32,639 bases of DNA from Sorangium cellulosum. Its GTDB lineage: Bacteria > Myxococcota_A > Polyangia > Polyangiales > Polyangiaceae. Both the position numbers and the translations under genes were made by a program. Below, piece by piece: positions 14,727-23,160 of the stretch (positions are counted from its first letter, which is position 1; each line of letters starts with the position of its first letter). The notes beneath the pieces were generated by a model, which saw only the letters and a list, made by a program, of their open reading frames with translations, was not told where the DNA came from and searched no databases. The DNA is taken from NCBI GenBank assembly GCA_020720045.1, contig DYPH01000069.1, positions 1 through 32,639 on the forward strand, written 5' to 3'.

Positions 14727-16534
14727 TTTCCGCCTCCGAGGCTCTTCGGTTTCGCCGAGTCTCCGCTCGGCGCTGGTGAAATCCCGGTGAGCAGGTAGTG
14801 CCCGCGCTCCCAGCGGAACGTGAGCGTCCGGGGGGCCGTTAGCGTGGCGATCGTCACCGTCGGCGCGGCGACCGTTCCTCCGGCGCGCGCGACGCTCGCA
14901 CAGGTCTCTTCGGGGGCGACGCCCCCCGTATCGCTCAGCGACGCCGAAAGCCCCAAATAGGCGACCGTCTCAAAGGCCCGAGCCTCCTCCATTCCACGAA
15001 GTTTGACGACTTCGCCGAACCGATCGAGACCGACATAACCAAACGAAACCATAGCATCTTCTGCGATTCGGTCGTGTCGGCTCCGCCAGGTGTCGTAGCC
15101 GACGGTCGCCACGATATCGAGGCAGGCGACGCGGAGCGCCTCTTGAAGGAGCGCGGGGTCGCTCGGCGGCGCCGGATCGTCCCAATAGGCATGCGCGGTC
15201 GCTTCCGCGAGCGCCTCCCGCGGGATGGCAAACCCCGCATTTTCGCGGCTCGTCGCCTTCAGCGTATTCACGCCAACGAGGAGGCCCCGCTCGTCGAGGA
15301 GGGGCCCACCGCTGTTTCCAGGATCGATGGCGGCTGTATGTTGCACGTAATGGAGCGTCCGTCCGCCGCTGCGCTCCGTTACGTCACCGTTGGAAACTTT
15401 TCCGGTGGTAATTTGATAACTTGCGCGGCCACCGAGACCAGGAAATCCGACGGCAACAACCGCCGCGAGGTCGGGCAGGGGGGCATCGCTCAAGCGGACG
15501 CCGCTGCGATCGATGGGCGTCTCCGGCGCAAGCACCGCGAGATCGAAATCGGGATCGATGTACACTGCACGTGCGCGACCGAGGGACGTTCCGTGGCCAT
15601 CGGTGAGCGTGAAGGTCGCCCCCCCTTCGACGACGTGGCGATTCGTTACGACGACCGGGCTCGCCCCCACGGTCCCTCGCCCTGCGACGATGAAGCCGGA
15701 ACCGATCCACTCATTGGAGGCGCGTGTCCCGAGGTGGGGGGCGAGCTTGCGGAGCAGGCCGCCGCGCGCGGGGCCGCCATCGACGGCGATCGACACCGTA
15801 AGTGCCCGCGGATCTGGCGATTCTTCGCCGGTCCAGGTGCCCGCCCACGCGCGCGTGCAGCGACCGGATAGTGCCTCTTCGGGGGGCGCCGGGATCCGGC
15901 CTGCGACCGCCGTCTCAATCGACGCGAGCTGATTGTCGGCGGAAACTTGGCTGAGGAGCGCCTGCCTCGCTTGTATGTAGAGTGCACTAAATGCGGTCAC
16001 CCCGTTATGCGCCGCGAGGAACGCATCGAGGCGCGTCAGGCGATCGCCACTCTCCCGCTCCCCCTCATCGCCGATCGCCGCGCGCAGCTGCTCGGCCTCC
16101 GCGCAACGCTCGGTCCGTTCGCCGTGGCCGCAGCCTTGACGGAGCGCGTCCCGCACCGCCACGAGCGCCTTTTCGCCGGCCCCCCACACCCTGAGCGCCT
16201 CCGCGTTCGCCCCATCGGCCTCGGCGAGGTCTGCTTCGAGGGTCGCAAGGCCTGCGCAGTCTCCGGAGGTCACATCGCCGCCGCAGAGGGAAACGCGGTC
16301 CCGATGAACCCGCTCCCGAACCTCGGCCGCATAGGCGGCAACGTTCTGCCCGTGACCGGCCTTCCGTTCGCCGAAGCGCACGAAGGCGTGGGCACGGAGC
16401 TCGCTTCGAACCGCCGCCTCGTCGCAGCTCGCCCCCGTCGGCGCTTGCGCCGGTGGGGTGCATGCGGCGCCGGCGGCCAGCGCACCCAAAACCAAGAGAG
16501 ATGCAGACTGCACCTTGCGAACACGGAACACCAT
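14723..16534 (-). CDS. Trypsin-like (S1C/HtrA-type) serine protease, envelope-anchored
   Basis: A 603-residue exported protein. The signal peptide ends near Cys25 (AAGAAC), a possible but non-ideal lipobox. Residues about 35-200 look helical and charged, with no named domain. A chymotrypsin-fold protease occupies about 275-445. Catalytic His300 lies in VVTNRHVVEGG, Asp331 in IDPDFDLAVL and Ser408 in AIDPGNSGGPLL, the order and motifs of HtrA/DegP-like enzymes. No PDZ domain is seen; the C-terminal ~150 residues are unassigned. GAGGTGA lies 7 nt before the ATG on the minus strand. The gene overlaps the downstream lipoprotein gene by 4 nt. The substrate is unknown. Confidence 0.85.
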   Translation of the reverse strand: MVFRVRKVQSASLLVLGALAAGAACTPPAQAPTGASCDEAAVRSELRAHAFVRFGERKAGHGQNVAAYAAEVRERVHRDRVSLCGGDVTSGDCAGLATLEADLAEADGANAEALRVWGAGEKALVAVRDALRQGCGHGERTERCAEAEQLRAAIGDEGERESGDRLTRLDAFLAAHNGVTAFSALYIQARQALLSQVSADNQLASIETAVAGRIPAPPEEALSGRCTRAWAGTWTGEESPDPRALTVSIAVDGGPARGGLLRKLAPHLGTRASNEWIGSGFIVAGRGTVGASPVVVTNRHVVEGGATFTLTDGHGTSLGRARAVYIDPDFDLAVLAPETPIDRSGVRLSDAPLPDLAAVVAVGFPGLGGRASYQITTGKVSNGDVTERSGGRTLHYVQHTAAIDPGNSGGPLLDERGLLVGVNTLKATSRENAGFAIPREALAEATAHAYWDDPAPPSDPALLQEALRVACLDIVATVGYDTWRSRHDRIAEDAMVSFGYVGLDRFGEVVKLRGMEEARAFETVAYLGLSASLSDTGGVAPEETCASVARAGGTVAAPTVTIATLTAPRTLTFRWERGHYLLTGISPAPSGDSAKPKSLGGGK

Positions 16535-16622
16535 CGCAGCGTCACCTCACGTCCTAAAGGCCTCAGCGAGCCTGGCATACCAGGTTCGCCTTCCGATTTA
16601 GGTGACTACGCTACGGCAGAAA

Positions 16623-17564
16623 TCACTGGAACGTTTGCAGAAACTTCCAGCCAAGGGCGGCGCTCCCGTTCCAGATTCCGTGGTCGCCGCCAGCGACCGG
16701 GCAGAAATACGCCTCTTTGCCGGCGGGGCAGTCGTCGTGGAGCTCGCAGGGGGAATAGGCGGCGGGAGCGGCCGAGCGTGCACCCTTACAGCCATTGACG
16801 GCTGCCCAGTAGGTGGCACTGTACTCGCCGCTCCCGACGACGACCGTGTTGTCCGAGGTGCCGTGAATCGCCATAATCGGGACCGGACCTTGGCCGCTCT
16901 CGCATTTGAAGGAGTCGTTCGGCCATTTCGGACCGTTGTAGTTCGCCTGGCCGGAGTCTGGCGCGCCGCCGGCGATGGAAACGATCGCGCGGACCTTCTG
17001 CGAGCGCCAGCACGAGAACTGATTTGAGTAGAAGCCGCCTTGGCTCCAACCGACGAAAAAGATTCGCTTAGGGTCGGTGTTGTACTTCGCCTGGAAGTCG
17101 GTGAACATGGCGTCGAAGTAGGGATAGTCCCCGGCCGGAGGGACCGCATACAAGTCCCAGCTGCCGCCATTCTTGCCGCTCGGGAAGACGACGATCGCGT
17201 CGTTCTTCGTCGTCTGCTCAAAGGGGAAATAGGAGTGCATGCTCGGGCCGCTTCCGCCGTCGCCGTGGAGCACAAATACGAGAGGTAGGCTTGCCGACGA
17301 GGGCTTCTTTGGGACGTACGCCACGTAGGCGCGCCCCGCTGAAATGCCATTCACCGTCTCAAAATCGCTCGGCGGACCGGCATCGACCGCCGGGCCGCTA
17401 TCGGTCCCCGGGGCGGCATCGACGCCGGCGTCCTCCGGTCCGGCGTCGGGTGCTCCGGCGTCGTCGTCCTCGACCACGATCGCTTGCGGCGTCGGCGAGC
17501 AGGCGGGGGTGAAGGCGAGGAGAAGCGGGAAGACGAGGGCAAGGTCGAGTTTGGGCGAGCGCAT
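16623..17564 (-). CDS. PHB depolymerase/feruloyl-esterase-like alpha/beta-hydrolase (exported)
   Basis: A 313-residue exported alpha/beta-hydrolase resembling polyhydroxybutyrate depolymerases and CE1-type esterases. After a hydrophobic signal with Cys22 there is a low-complexity Asp/Ala/Gly/Pro linker (about 34-66), a style common in myxobacterial lipoproteins. The oxyanion loop HGDGG is at 100-104, nucleophile Ser174 in GWSQGG, acid Asp238 in HGTSDN and base His295 in GGDHGIW, a complete triad. C-terminal cysteines may form disulfides. I chose the ATG at 17564 over an in-frame TTG at 17573; no strong ribosome-binding site is visible for either. It lies 88 nt upstream of the protease gene. 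The true substrate (polyester, xylan ester or other) is not determined. Confidence 0.85.
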   Translation of the reverse strand: MRSPKLDLALVFPLLLAFTPACSPTPQAIVVEDDDAGAPDAGPEDAGVDAAPGTDSGPAVDAGPPSDFETVNGISAGRAYVAYVPKKPSSASLPLVFVLHGDGGSGPSMHSYFPFEQTTKNDAIVVFPSGKNGGSWDLYAVPPAGDYPYFDAMFTDFQAKYNTDPKRIFFVGWSQGGFYSNQFSCWRSQKVRAIVSIAGGAPDSGQANYNGPKWPNDSFKCESGQGPVPIMAIHGTSDNTVVVGSGEYSATYWAAVNGCKGARSAAPAAYSPCELHDDCPAGKEAYFCPVAGGDHGIWNGSAALGWKFLQTFQ

Positions 17565-17613
17565 CGCGGGCAAACTAGCTTGAAACGATGGGGAAGACCC
17601 GCAGGAATCGGCG

Positions 17614-18231
17614 CTACAGCGTCGTCCCCGGCCGGTAGCGTCGTCGCCCCCATTCGCCGAGCACCATGCCGACGGTGATGGCGACGGGGAACGAGTTGTT
17701 CACGCCGAACATCGGGAGCGCGACCGTTTGTGTGCATTGCGCAAGGAAATCGGCGGGGATCCCGTAGCGCTCACTGCCGAAGACGAAGACGACATCGTCG
17801 GGAATTTCTGCGACGCCGTAGAGATTCGTTGCTGCTGCAACTTTTTCGACGGCCCAGAGCGGGCGCCCTGCGCAGTGGCGGAGGAGCTCACTCTCGTCGG
17901 CGAGGCGAACGATCGTTTCGTACTTTTCCATGCCCATCGACGCCTTCTCGTAGAAGGGGGCGTCGCCGACGATCAGGATCTCGTCGACGAGAAAGCTGTG
18001 GGATACACGGATTGCGGCGCCGATCGCGAAGGGGTTTCCGAAGGAGAAAAGCGCGACGCGGATGCGGTTTCGTAGCGGCTTGAGGGCGGCGCGCACCGTC
18101 TCTGCTTCGTCGTCGATGGGCGGAAACAGCACGCGGCGAGGCTTACCGCTTCCGTCCGCGAAGCGGAAGACGGCCGCGGCGCGGCGGCCTGCATTGCGAG
18201 GGCGTCGCCCCCCGTGCGAGGGTGACGCCAT
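17614..18231 (-). CDS. SpoU/TrmH-family RNA 2'-O-methyltransferase
   Basis: A 205-residue SPOUT-fold methyltransferase. The three SpoU motifs are present: motif 1 NPFAIGAAIR (66-75), motif 2 VFVFGSERYGIP (148-159) and motif 3 ALPMFGVNNSFPVAITVG (171-188). These build the knotted SAM-binding site. The family methylates ribose 2'-OH in tRNA or rRNA; the substrate cannot be told here. The family's usual N-terminal L30e-like substrate domain is absent; only ~55 residues precede motif 1. The ATG at 18231 has GGAGG about 7 nt upstream on the minus strand. That ATG and the divergent + gene's ATG share one CATG. An upstream ATG at 18249 would add six residues. Confidence 0.88.
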   Translation of the reverse strand: MASPSHGGRRPRNAGRRAAAVFRFADGSGKPRRVLFPPIDDEAETVRAALKPLRNRIRVALFSFGNPFAIGAAIRVSHSFLVDEILIVGDAPFYEKASMGMEKYETIVRLADESELLRHCAGRPLWAVEKVAAATNLYGVAEIPDDVVFVFGSERYGIPADFLAQCTQTVALPMFGVNNSFPVAITVGMVLGEWGRRRYRPGTTL

Positions 18232-19045
18232 GGCTCGCCTCCACGGCATCTTCGGGCGCCCCTTTGTCGACCTCTCCCCCTACGTCGATACTGACGTATT
18301 TCCTGAAATTCACGAAGAAATTACCCGGGGACTCGTCGATGCGCCGGCGACCTACACCGGTGGGACGCTCAAGTGGATGGGCGTCGTCGCCCCCTGGCAG
18401 CTCGACGATGGGTACCTCGACGCGAACGACGTTCTCGCCGGACTCAACGCCAAGGAATTCGAGGCGTTCCTCGCCCTCGGGGATCAACCAGCAACCGATG
18501 AACGCACCTTCGGCGATGAGACCGAGCGCCCGTTCACCCACCGTCAAATGCGGTGGCTCGAACTCCGGCACCAGGTCTATTTCCCCTGGAAGACCTGCCA
18601 TCATTTCCTCGAAAATGACACCTGGGATGACAAACACTCAGGAAAGGGGAAGTCGTTTGATCCCGTCCTTGAGGAACTGTTTCCCAAGACCGTCCGATTT
18701 ATCAAGGATCTTCCGTTCCTCGAGATTGGTCGCGCGGTGCTCTTCGGGATTGCGCCGAACGACCACGCCCCCTTCCATCGGGACGCAGAGCCGGGCGTCG
18801 CGTTGAGTATTGCCCAGAGCATCAATTTCGTCCCCGGCTCTGGCAAGCAGCTCGTGCTCGCCAGCCCCGACGGTGCCGAGGAGTGCCCCATCGACGCGCC
18901 GATTTATTGGTTCAATGACATGGATTGGCACGGGGTCCCGGCGGCGCCGACCTTCCGCTACAGCATCCGCGTCGACGGCGCCTTCGACCATGACTTCCTC
19001 CGCCGCGTCGAAAGCGCGTGCCGCGAGGGCCGGAAGCGGCGATGA
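18230..19045 (+). CDS. 2OG-Fe(II) oxygenase-like protein (copy 1)
   Basis: A 271-residue protein of predicted double-stranded beta-helix fold. The iron ligands fit the 2-oxoglutarate oxygenase pattern: HxD at H183/D185 (PFHRDAEP), distal H234 (NDMDWHGV) and a basic 2OG-binding candidate R243 or R247 (TFRYSIRVDG). The N-terminal half (PFVDLSPY, VYFPWKTCHHF) is shared with the protein at 23161-23984, so the two are paralogues. GAGGGTGA (18217-18224) precedes the ATG at 18230; a longer upstream frame exists but runs inside the SpoU gene. The stop overlaps the next gene in ATGA, so it is co-transcribed with the sulfatase-like gene. The substrate is unknown. Confidence 0.75.
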   Translation: MARLHGIFGRPFVDLSPYVDTDVFPEIHEEITRGLVDAPATYTGGTLKWMGVVAPWQLDDGYLDANDVLAGLNAKEFEAFLALGDQPATDERTFGDETERPFTHRQMRWLELRHQVYFPWKTCHHFLENDTWDDKHSGKGKSFDPVLEELFPKTVRFIKDLPFLEIGRAVLFGIAPNDHAPFHRDAEPGVALSIAQSINFVPGSGKQLVLASPDGAEECPIDAPIYWFNDMDWHGVPAAPTFRYSIRVDGAFDHDFLRRVESACREGRKRR

Positions 19046-20910
19046 GCGGCTTCATCACGCGCGCCTTCGGCCCAGCGCCGCGAAAGCTCCTCGCGATCGC
19101 CGTCCCGACGGCGCTCGGAGTGCTGTTTGATGTCATCGTTCGTCATCCCCATTTTACCAATGTTGGGCGATTCATCCTCGTCTATGCACGTGGCATTGCT
19201 ATCAGCCTCGCCTTCTGGGCATTTGCGTTTTCGATCGTCGCGAAAATTCCGACAGGGCGCGCTCGTCGTATCGTCGTTCCCCTGTTTGTCGCGCTCGTCT
19301 TTCCGATTTGCTTTCTTACCTACGCGGTCCAGTGGCGCTATTTCCGCGAAGCCGATGCCTTCTTCCAGGCAAACACGCTGACGCTCGCCTGGCGTCAGCG
19401 CGACTCGCTCGCGACGGCGGCCCAGGGCCTCGGCGCGCTCTGGATCCTCGGCGCGTGCGTGGCGGCGGCGCTGACGGCGGGTGCCTACCAACTCGCGAAA
19501 AAGACCGCAGAAACCCTCAAACCGGCCGCCTTCCATGTGCCGCTCGCCGCCGTCGCGACGCTCGCCGTGATGCTCCCGTTTCCGGGGCCTTGGACGGGCG
19601 GCTTCGGCGTCCTCCCGCCCGACACAAGCGTGCTTCAGGCGGTCGCTGGCGCGGCGGTCGGCGGCGATCGTCCCCTCGGCATGGCGCTCCGCACGCCGCT
19701 CGTCACGCCGCCGCTCCCCCGAAGCGAAACGGCGACGCCGACAGTAATATTAATTATTTCCGAGAGTTTGCGGGCCGATTCCTTTCCGTCAAGCGGCGCG
19801 GGGAACCCCCTCGACGCCGTCATTCCTGCGCGCCTCTCGCTTACGCAGCTCCGCACGCCGGCCGCCTCCACGGTGATCGCGAGCCTCGCCATCGCCACCG
19901 GGCTTCCGCCAACCGTCAACTCGACGACCGCCCTCGAAGCGCCGCTCCTATTTGAGGTCGCGAAGAGCGCCGGCTACCGGACCGCCTACGTCGGCTCCCA
20001 GCTCGGAACCTTCCATAGTTTTTCGACCTTCCTACGGAATGCAGGCATTGATGAGCGGGTCTTCGCCGAAGATCTTACGAATCATCCCCACCCGGAATAC
20101 GGCGCCGAAGATCGTCTCGCCCTCGAACGCGCCTTCGCAACGCTTCGCGATCACCCGGAGCCGACGTTCCTCGTGATCCACCTCTCTTCGACCCACTACC
20201 CCTACCTCGTTCACGACGACCTCGCGCCCCATCAGCCGATGAGCACCGTCCCCGACCGGGCCCACAAGGAAGGGCTGTGGAACCGCTATAGAAACTCGAT
20301 TTTGCTGCAGGAACGCTCGCTTGCAGCGTTCTATAAGAGTCTCCAGACGCTGCCGCGCTTTGCCCATACAACGACGCTCTTCCTCTCCGATCATGGCGAG
20401 CAGTTCTTCGAGCATGGCGCCTTCTCTCATACGATCAATCTCTTTGAAGAAGAGCTACGCATCCCCGGTTTTGTCGTCGCTGGACCGGAAGGGATCTCCG
20501 CCGAACAAACCGGGAACCTCCGCGCGTGGAGTTCGCGCAATACCTACAGCCAAGACTTCCACGCCACGATCCTCGACCTCCTCGGCGTGTGGGACGTCCG
20601 TGACCGCATCCCGCTCGCGGTGCGCCGGGTTGGCCGCTCGCTCCTCCGCCCGCCGCCCTCTCAGGATGGCACCGCCGGGGAGCCGATCGTTCTTCTCAGC
20701 CATCAAAACGGTTTGTGGGAGGACGACAATCCCGCTTTTGGAGCCCTTCAATCGGGGATGAAGCTCCAGGGGCGCTTCCAGACCCCCTTCGCCTGCTTCG
20801 ATCGCACCGAGGACCCGGCCGAGGCGCATCCCCTCCCAGCCGTCGCCTGCCCGCCGGAACTTCTCGCCGCCGCCCGCAGCGCGTTCCCCTTCGTCCCCCG
20901 CGGCGACTAG
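19042..20910 (+). CDS. Membrane sulfatase / LTA-synthase-like alkaline phosphatase superfamily protein
   Basis: A 622-residue protein with about five N-terminal membrane segments (first ~190 residues) and a C-terminal alkaline-phosphatase-superfamily domain outside the membrane. VILIISESLRADSF (about 245-258) gives the first metal-binding acid. A Ser/Thr nucleophile is likely in RTPAASTVIASLA, and LSDHGEQFFEHGAFSH is the DHGE-type metal motif. This layout is that of lipoteichoic acid synthases, phosphoglycerol transferases and phosphoethanolamine transferases, which move head groups onto envelope glycans or lipids. The ATG at 19042 overlaps the oxygenase stop by 4 nt. The stop TAG shares a CTAG palindrome with the stop of the convergent ATP-grasp gene, leaving no room for a terminator. 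Confidence 0.85.
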   Translation: MSGFITRAFGPAPRKLLAIAVPTALGVLFDVIVRHPHFTNVGRFILVYARGIAISLAFWAFAFSIVAKIPTGRARRIVVPLFVALVFPICFLTYAVQWRYFREADAFFQANTLTLAWRQRDSLATAAQGLGALWILGACVAAALTAGAYQLAKKTAETLKPAAFHVPLAAVATLAVMLPFPGPWTGGFGVLPPDTSVLQAVAGAAVGGDRPLGMALRTPLVTPPLPRSETATPTVILIISESLRADSFPSSGAGNPLDAVIPARLSLTQLRTPAASTVIASLAIATGLPPTVNSTTALEAPLLFEVAKSAGYRTAYVGSQLGTFHSFSTFLRNAGIDERVFAEDLTNHPHPEYGAEDRLALERAFATLRDHPEPTFLVIHLSSTHYPYLVHDDLAPHQPMSTVPDRAHKEGLWNRYRNSILLQERSLAAFYKSLQTLPRFAHTTTLFLSDHGEQFFEHGAFSHTINLFEEELRIPGFVVAGPEGISAEQTGNLRAWSSRNTYSQDFHATILDLLGVWDVRDRIPLAVRRVGRSLLRPPPSQDGTAGEPIVLLSHQNGLWEDDNPAFGALQSGMKLQGRFQTPFACFDRTEDPAEAHPLPAVACPPELLAAARSAFPFVPRGD

Positions 20911-22160
20911 CCGGTCTCGACGAGGACGCCGGTGCTGAACGCGCGGTCGTCGGTCGCCCCCGCTTGGCGCCGCAGGTAGAGACCGCAGGCGCGCCCGGCA
21001 ACGAGGTAAAGTCCGAAATTCGTGGTCAATCCGTCCGCATCGACTGCCGCGCGGAAGGCCTGCTGGGCGACCCAACGGCGCGGTCGCGCGTGGGCGAGCG
21101 TCTCGGCGAAGAGCTCCTTCGAGACCTCCCGACCGACGACGACCTCCCCCCCTTCGGCACCAAAATCGCTTTTGAGCACCCACCCGTCCTTGTCGGCGCG
21201 GAGCTCGTCAAAGTCGCACGCCTCCAGCCGGAACGTCGGCGGAACGTAGCGGCGAATCGTCGCCTGGGTCTCCAGGGAAAAGTGGTCGAGGTGCTCCCAA
21301 AACCAGGCCATACTCCGTTTGTTCTGGGGAAGCATCGAGGCAAACGGATTCACGAAAGCGGCTTTGTTCTGCTCGATGGCGCGAGCGACCAATGCCAGTT
21401 CGCGGGTCAGCGGATCGCTGTCTTCGATCGGCTCATCGTCGAAAGCGCTCTCTCGCTCGCTCCACCAGTCGGTCTTGTAGTGGCGGATCGCGAGGGCGAT
21501 CGGGGTGCCGAAGAGGCGCAGCGTCCCGTCTTCGTCGCCGTCGAGGTTAAACGGGCTCCCGAGAACGACCGGGTGCCCGGCTGCCGCGAAGGCCTTTCGG
21601 TAGAGGCGGACGAGTGGAAGATCTTCGGTAAATTCAGTGGGATAAATGATGCCGACGGCGCCGCTTTCCGGCGCGAGCCGCTGGGCCGCTGCGACGTAGC
21701 GGGCGAGGAGCACCGCGTTGGGGTCGACGAAGCGCGCGTCGCCATGGTCCTCGCGGGCGAGGGCGCCCAGCTCGATGGCCTCCGCCTCCCCGGTCGGAGT
21801 ATCGGCATTGATCTCCGTCGTCACGAGCTCGAAATGGGGGGAATCCCCCAAAGAGAAAAGATCGACGCGAGCGATTCCGTGCCAGCGCGGGGCGTCGACG
21901 CGGGCGAGGGCAATTTGCAGCGGCGAAAGTCCGAGCCGTTCACCAAGGGTCGCGTCGTCGGCGGCAAGGGCCACCTGGGTGAACTCATTCCAGGCGGCCC
22001 CGAGCGCCTCGGCGGCGGTGTAGAGGGCGATCGCCTTCGCCTCCGGGAGCAGGTGCGGTTCTGGGGCAAAGCGCGGTTCGCCCTCGACCCAAGGATCCGT
22101 AATGATTCCACGCGCAACGAGGCGGTCGGCGAAGGTGTTGTAGGCGCTGGGGGCGCTCAT
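20907..22160 (-). CDS. Glutathionylspermidine-synthase-like ATP-grasp ligase
   Basis: A 417-residue ATP-grasp protein of the glutathionylspermidine synthase C-terminal type (YjfC-like, no amidase domain). Signatures are TTEINADTPTGEAEA (114-128), the NP...NK stretch (271-281, NPFASMLPQNK), and the nucleotide-binding loop VLKSDFGAEGGEVVVG (328-343), then RRWVAQQAF and GLYLVAGRACGLYLRR near the end. The family joins a carboxylate to an amine, using ATP through an acyl-phosphate. Known members couple glutathione to spermidine; most relatives have unknown substrates. It is second in an operon with a DUF350 membrane protein (ATGA overlap 22157-22160), a pairing also seen as yjfL/yjfC in E. coli. 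It probably makes an amide bond in a small molecule or peptide. Confidence 0.85.
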   Translation of the reverse strand: MSAPSAYNTFADRLVARGIITDPWVEGEPRFAPEPHLLPEAKAIALYTAAEALGAAWNEFTQVALAADDATLGERLGLSPLQIALARVDAPRWHGIARVDLFSLGDSPHFELVTTEINADTPTGEAEAIELGALAREDHGDARFVDPNAVLLARYVAAAQRLAPESGAVGIIYPTEFTEDLPLVRLYRKAFAAAGHPVVLGSPFNLDGDEDGTLRLFGTPIALAIRHYKTDWWSERESAFDDEPIEDSDPLTRELALVARAIEQNKAAFVNPFASMLPQNKRSMAWFWEHLDHFSLETQATIRRYVPPTFRLEACDFDELRADKDGWVLKSDFGAEGGEVVVGREVSKELFAETLAHARPRRWVAQQAFRAAVDADGLTTNFGLYLVAGRACGLYLRRQAGATDDRAFSTGVLVETG

Positions 22161-23059
22161 GGAAGCGCCGCCGTGAAGAGCACCGCACCGACGTAGCTCG
22201 CCGCTTCGAGGGCCGCCACGCCGACGGCCCGCTCGCCGCCGACCGCCTCATCGAGGTAGCCGCCCCGGAGCGTCGGCCGCTTTCCAAGGAGGAGCCCCTG
22301 GACGAAGAGCTGGCGGACGGGGAAGATCGCAAGGGCGGGAGCGAGCGACTTTCCGAAGTCGCTCAATGCCTCTTTCCAGGTCGTAAAATCGCCGTCGACG
22401 GCATCGGCAACGACGATCGAAACGGCGATGGTCAAGCCGGCGTAGCTCACAGCTGCTGCGACGTTGCCGCTCGCGATTTGCGAAGAGTCGTCATAGACGG
22501 TGAGGGCTCGGAAGAGGATGATTGCGCATTGAACGGCGACGAGCCCAAGGACTGCGAAGGGGAGGGAGGTCGCGAGTTCCGCGTAGCTCGTGCCGGAGAT
22601 GCTGCCAGCGACGACGAGCGCCGTACCGACCGCATGGCCCGCTTTCGCGAGGGCAACTGCTTCATTCCCTTTGGAAAGTTGTTCGTTCTGGCCGCTGTGC
22701 GTCCCGAGGAGGACGCGGCTGAAGGTCGCGTCGCCGGCGACCCAAAGGGCAAGCGACGCCAGGGCGGCGACGGTTGCGACGGCGAAGGCAGGCCGCTTTG
22801 CCTCCTCGGCGATCAAACAGGTTTCGCCGACGCGGGCCGCCAATACAAACGCTCCAAAGAGGCGCCCGCCCGCCACGAGGTGGGTGGCCGAAGGGGCCGG
22901 TCCGTTCGCGACCGCCAGCGAATTTACTGGGGGAGGCGTCGCGAGAGACGGGCCCACTTCAACGGAGGCTTCGGCCGGCTTTCCCGCGGTCGCGCGGAGG
23001 AACACCAAATAGCCGACGAGGACGGCAGCGACGAATGCTTGAGGGGCCAAGGCTTCCAC
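22157..23059 (-). CDS. DUF350-type multi-pass membrane protein
   Basis: A 300-residue integral membrane protein with roughly eight hydrophobic segments. It starts with an anchor at about 5-23, then a Pro/Ala-rich linker (24-60). Two or three DUF350-like units follow, each with an NxAxAxxxAG-type pattern: GNEAVALAKAGHAVGTALVV and GNVAAAVSYAGLTIAVSIVV, and possibly the last segment. The start is GTG at 23059, without a clear ribosome-binding site. It leads the operon that continues into the ATP-grasp gene. DUF350 proteins (E. coli YjfL) occur next to such ligases, but their function is not known. Transport or membrane anchoring of the ligase product is possible. Confidence 0.78.
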   Translation of the reverse strand: MEALAPQAFVAAVLVGYLVFLRATAGKPAEASVEVGPSLATPPPVNSLAVANGPAPSATHLVAGGRLFGAFVLAARVGETCLIAEEAKRPAFAVATVAALASLALWVAGDATFSRVLLGTHSGQNEQLSKGNEAVALAKAGHAVGTALVVAGSISGTSYAELATSLPFAVLGLVAVQCAIILFRALTVYDDSSQIASGNVAAAVSYAGLTIAVSIVVADAVDGDFTTWKEALSDFGKSLAPALAIFPVRQLFVQGLLLGKRPTLRGGYLDEAVGGERAVGVAALEAASYVGAVLFTAALP

Positions 23060-23160
23060 GGTGACGCGACGCTATCGCGATTCCTTCGCCGGTGGCGCTG
23101 GGAACGATCATCGCGAAGGGGACTCGGAGATCCACGCGCTTCGTGTAGCCTCACGCCGCT
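23060..23160. promoter_or_regulatory. Divergent promoter region between the DUF350 and oxygenase operons
   Basis: This 101-bp gap must hold the promoters of both operons. It contains a direct repeat of ATCGCGA (23074-23080 and 23110-23116, 36 bp apart) and a 7-bp inverted repeat CCTTCGC/GCGAAGG (23083-23089 with 23113-23119). No clear -35/-10 pair is visible. A shared regulator binding here is plausible but unproven. Confidence 0.35.

Noticed and set aside
20715-22196. Plus-strand frame of 493 residues opposite the ATP-grasp gene
   Set aside because: The minus strand shows clear ATP-grasp motifs; the plus frame has no protein-like features.
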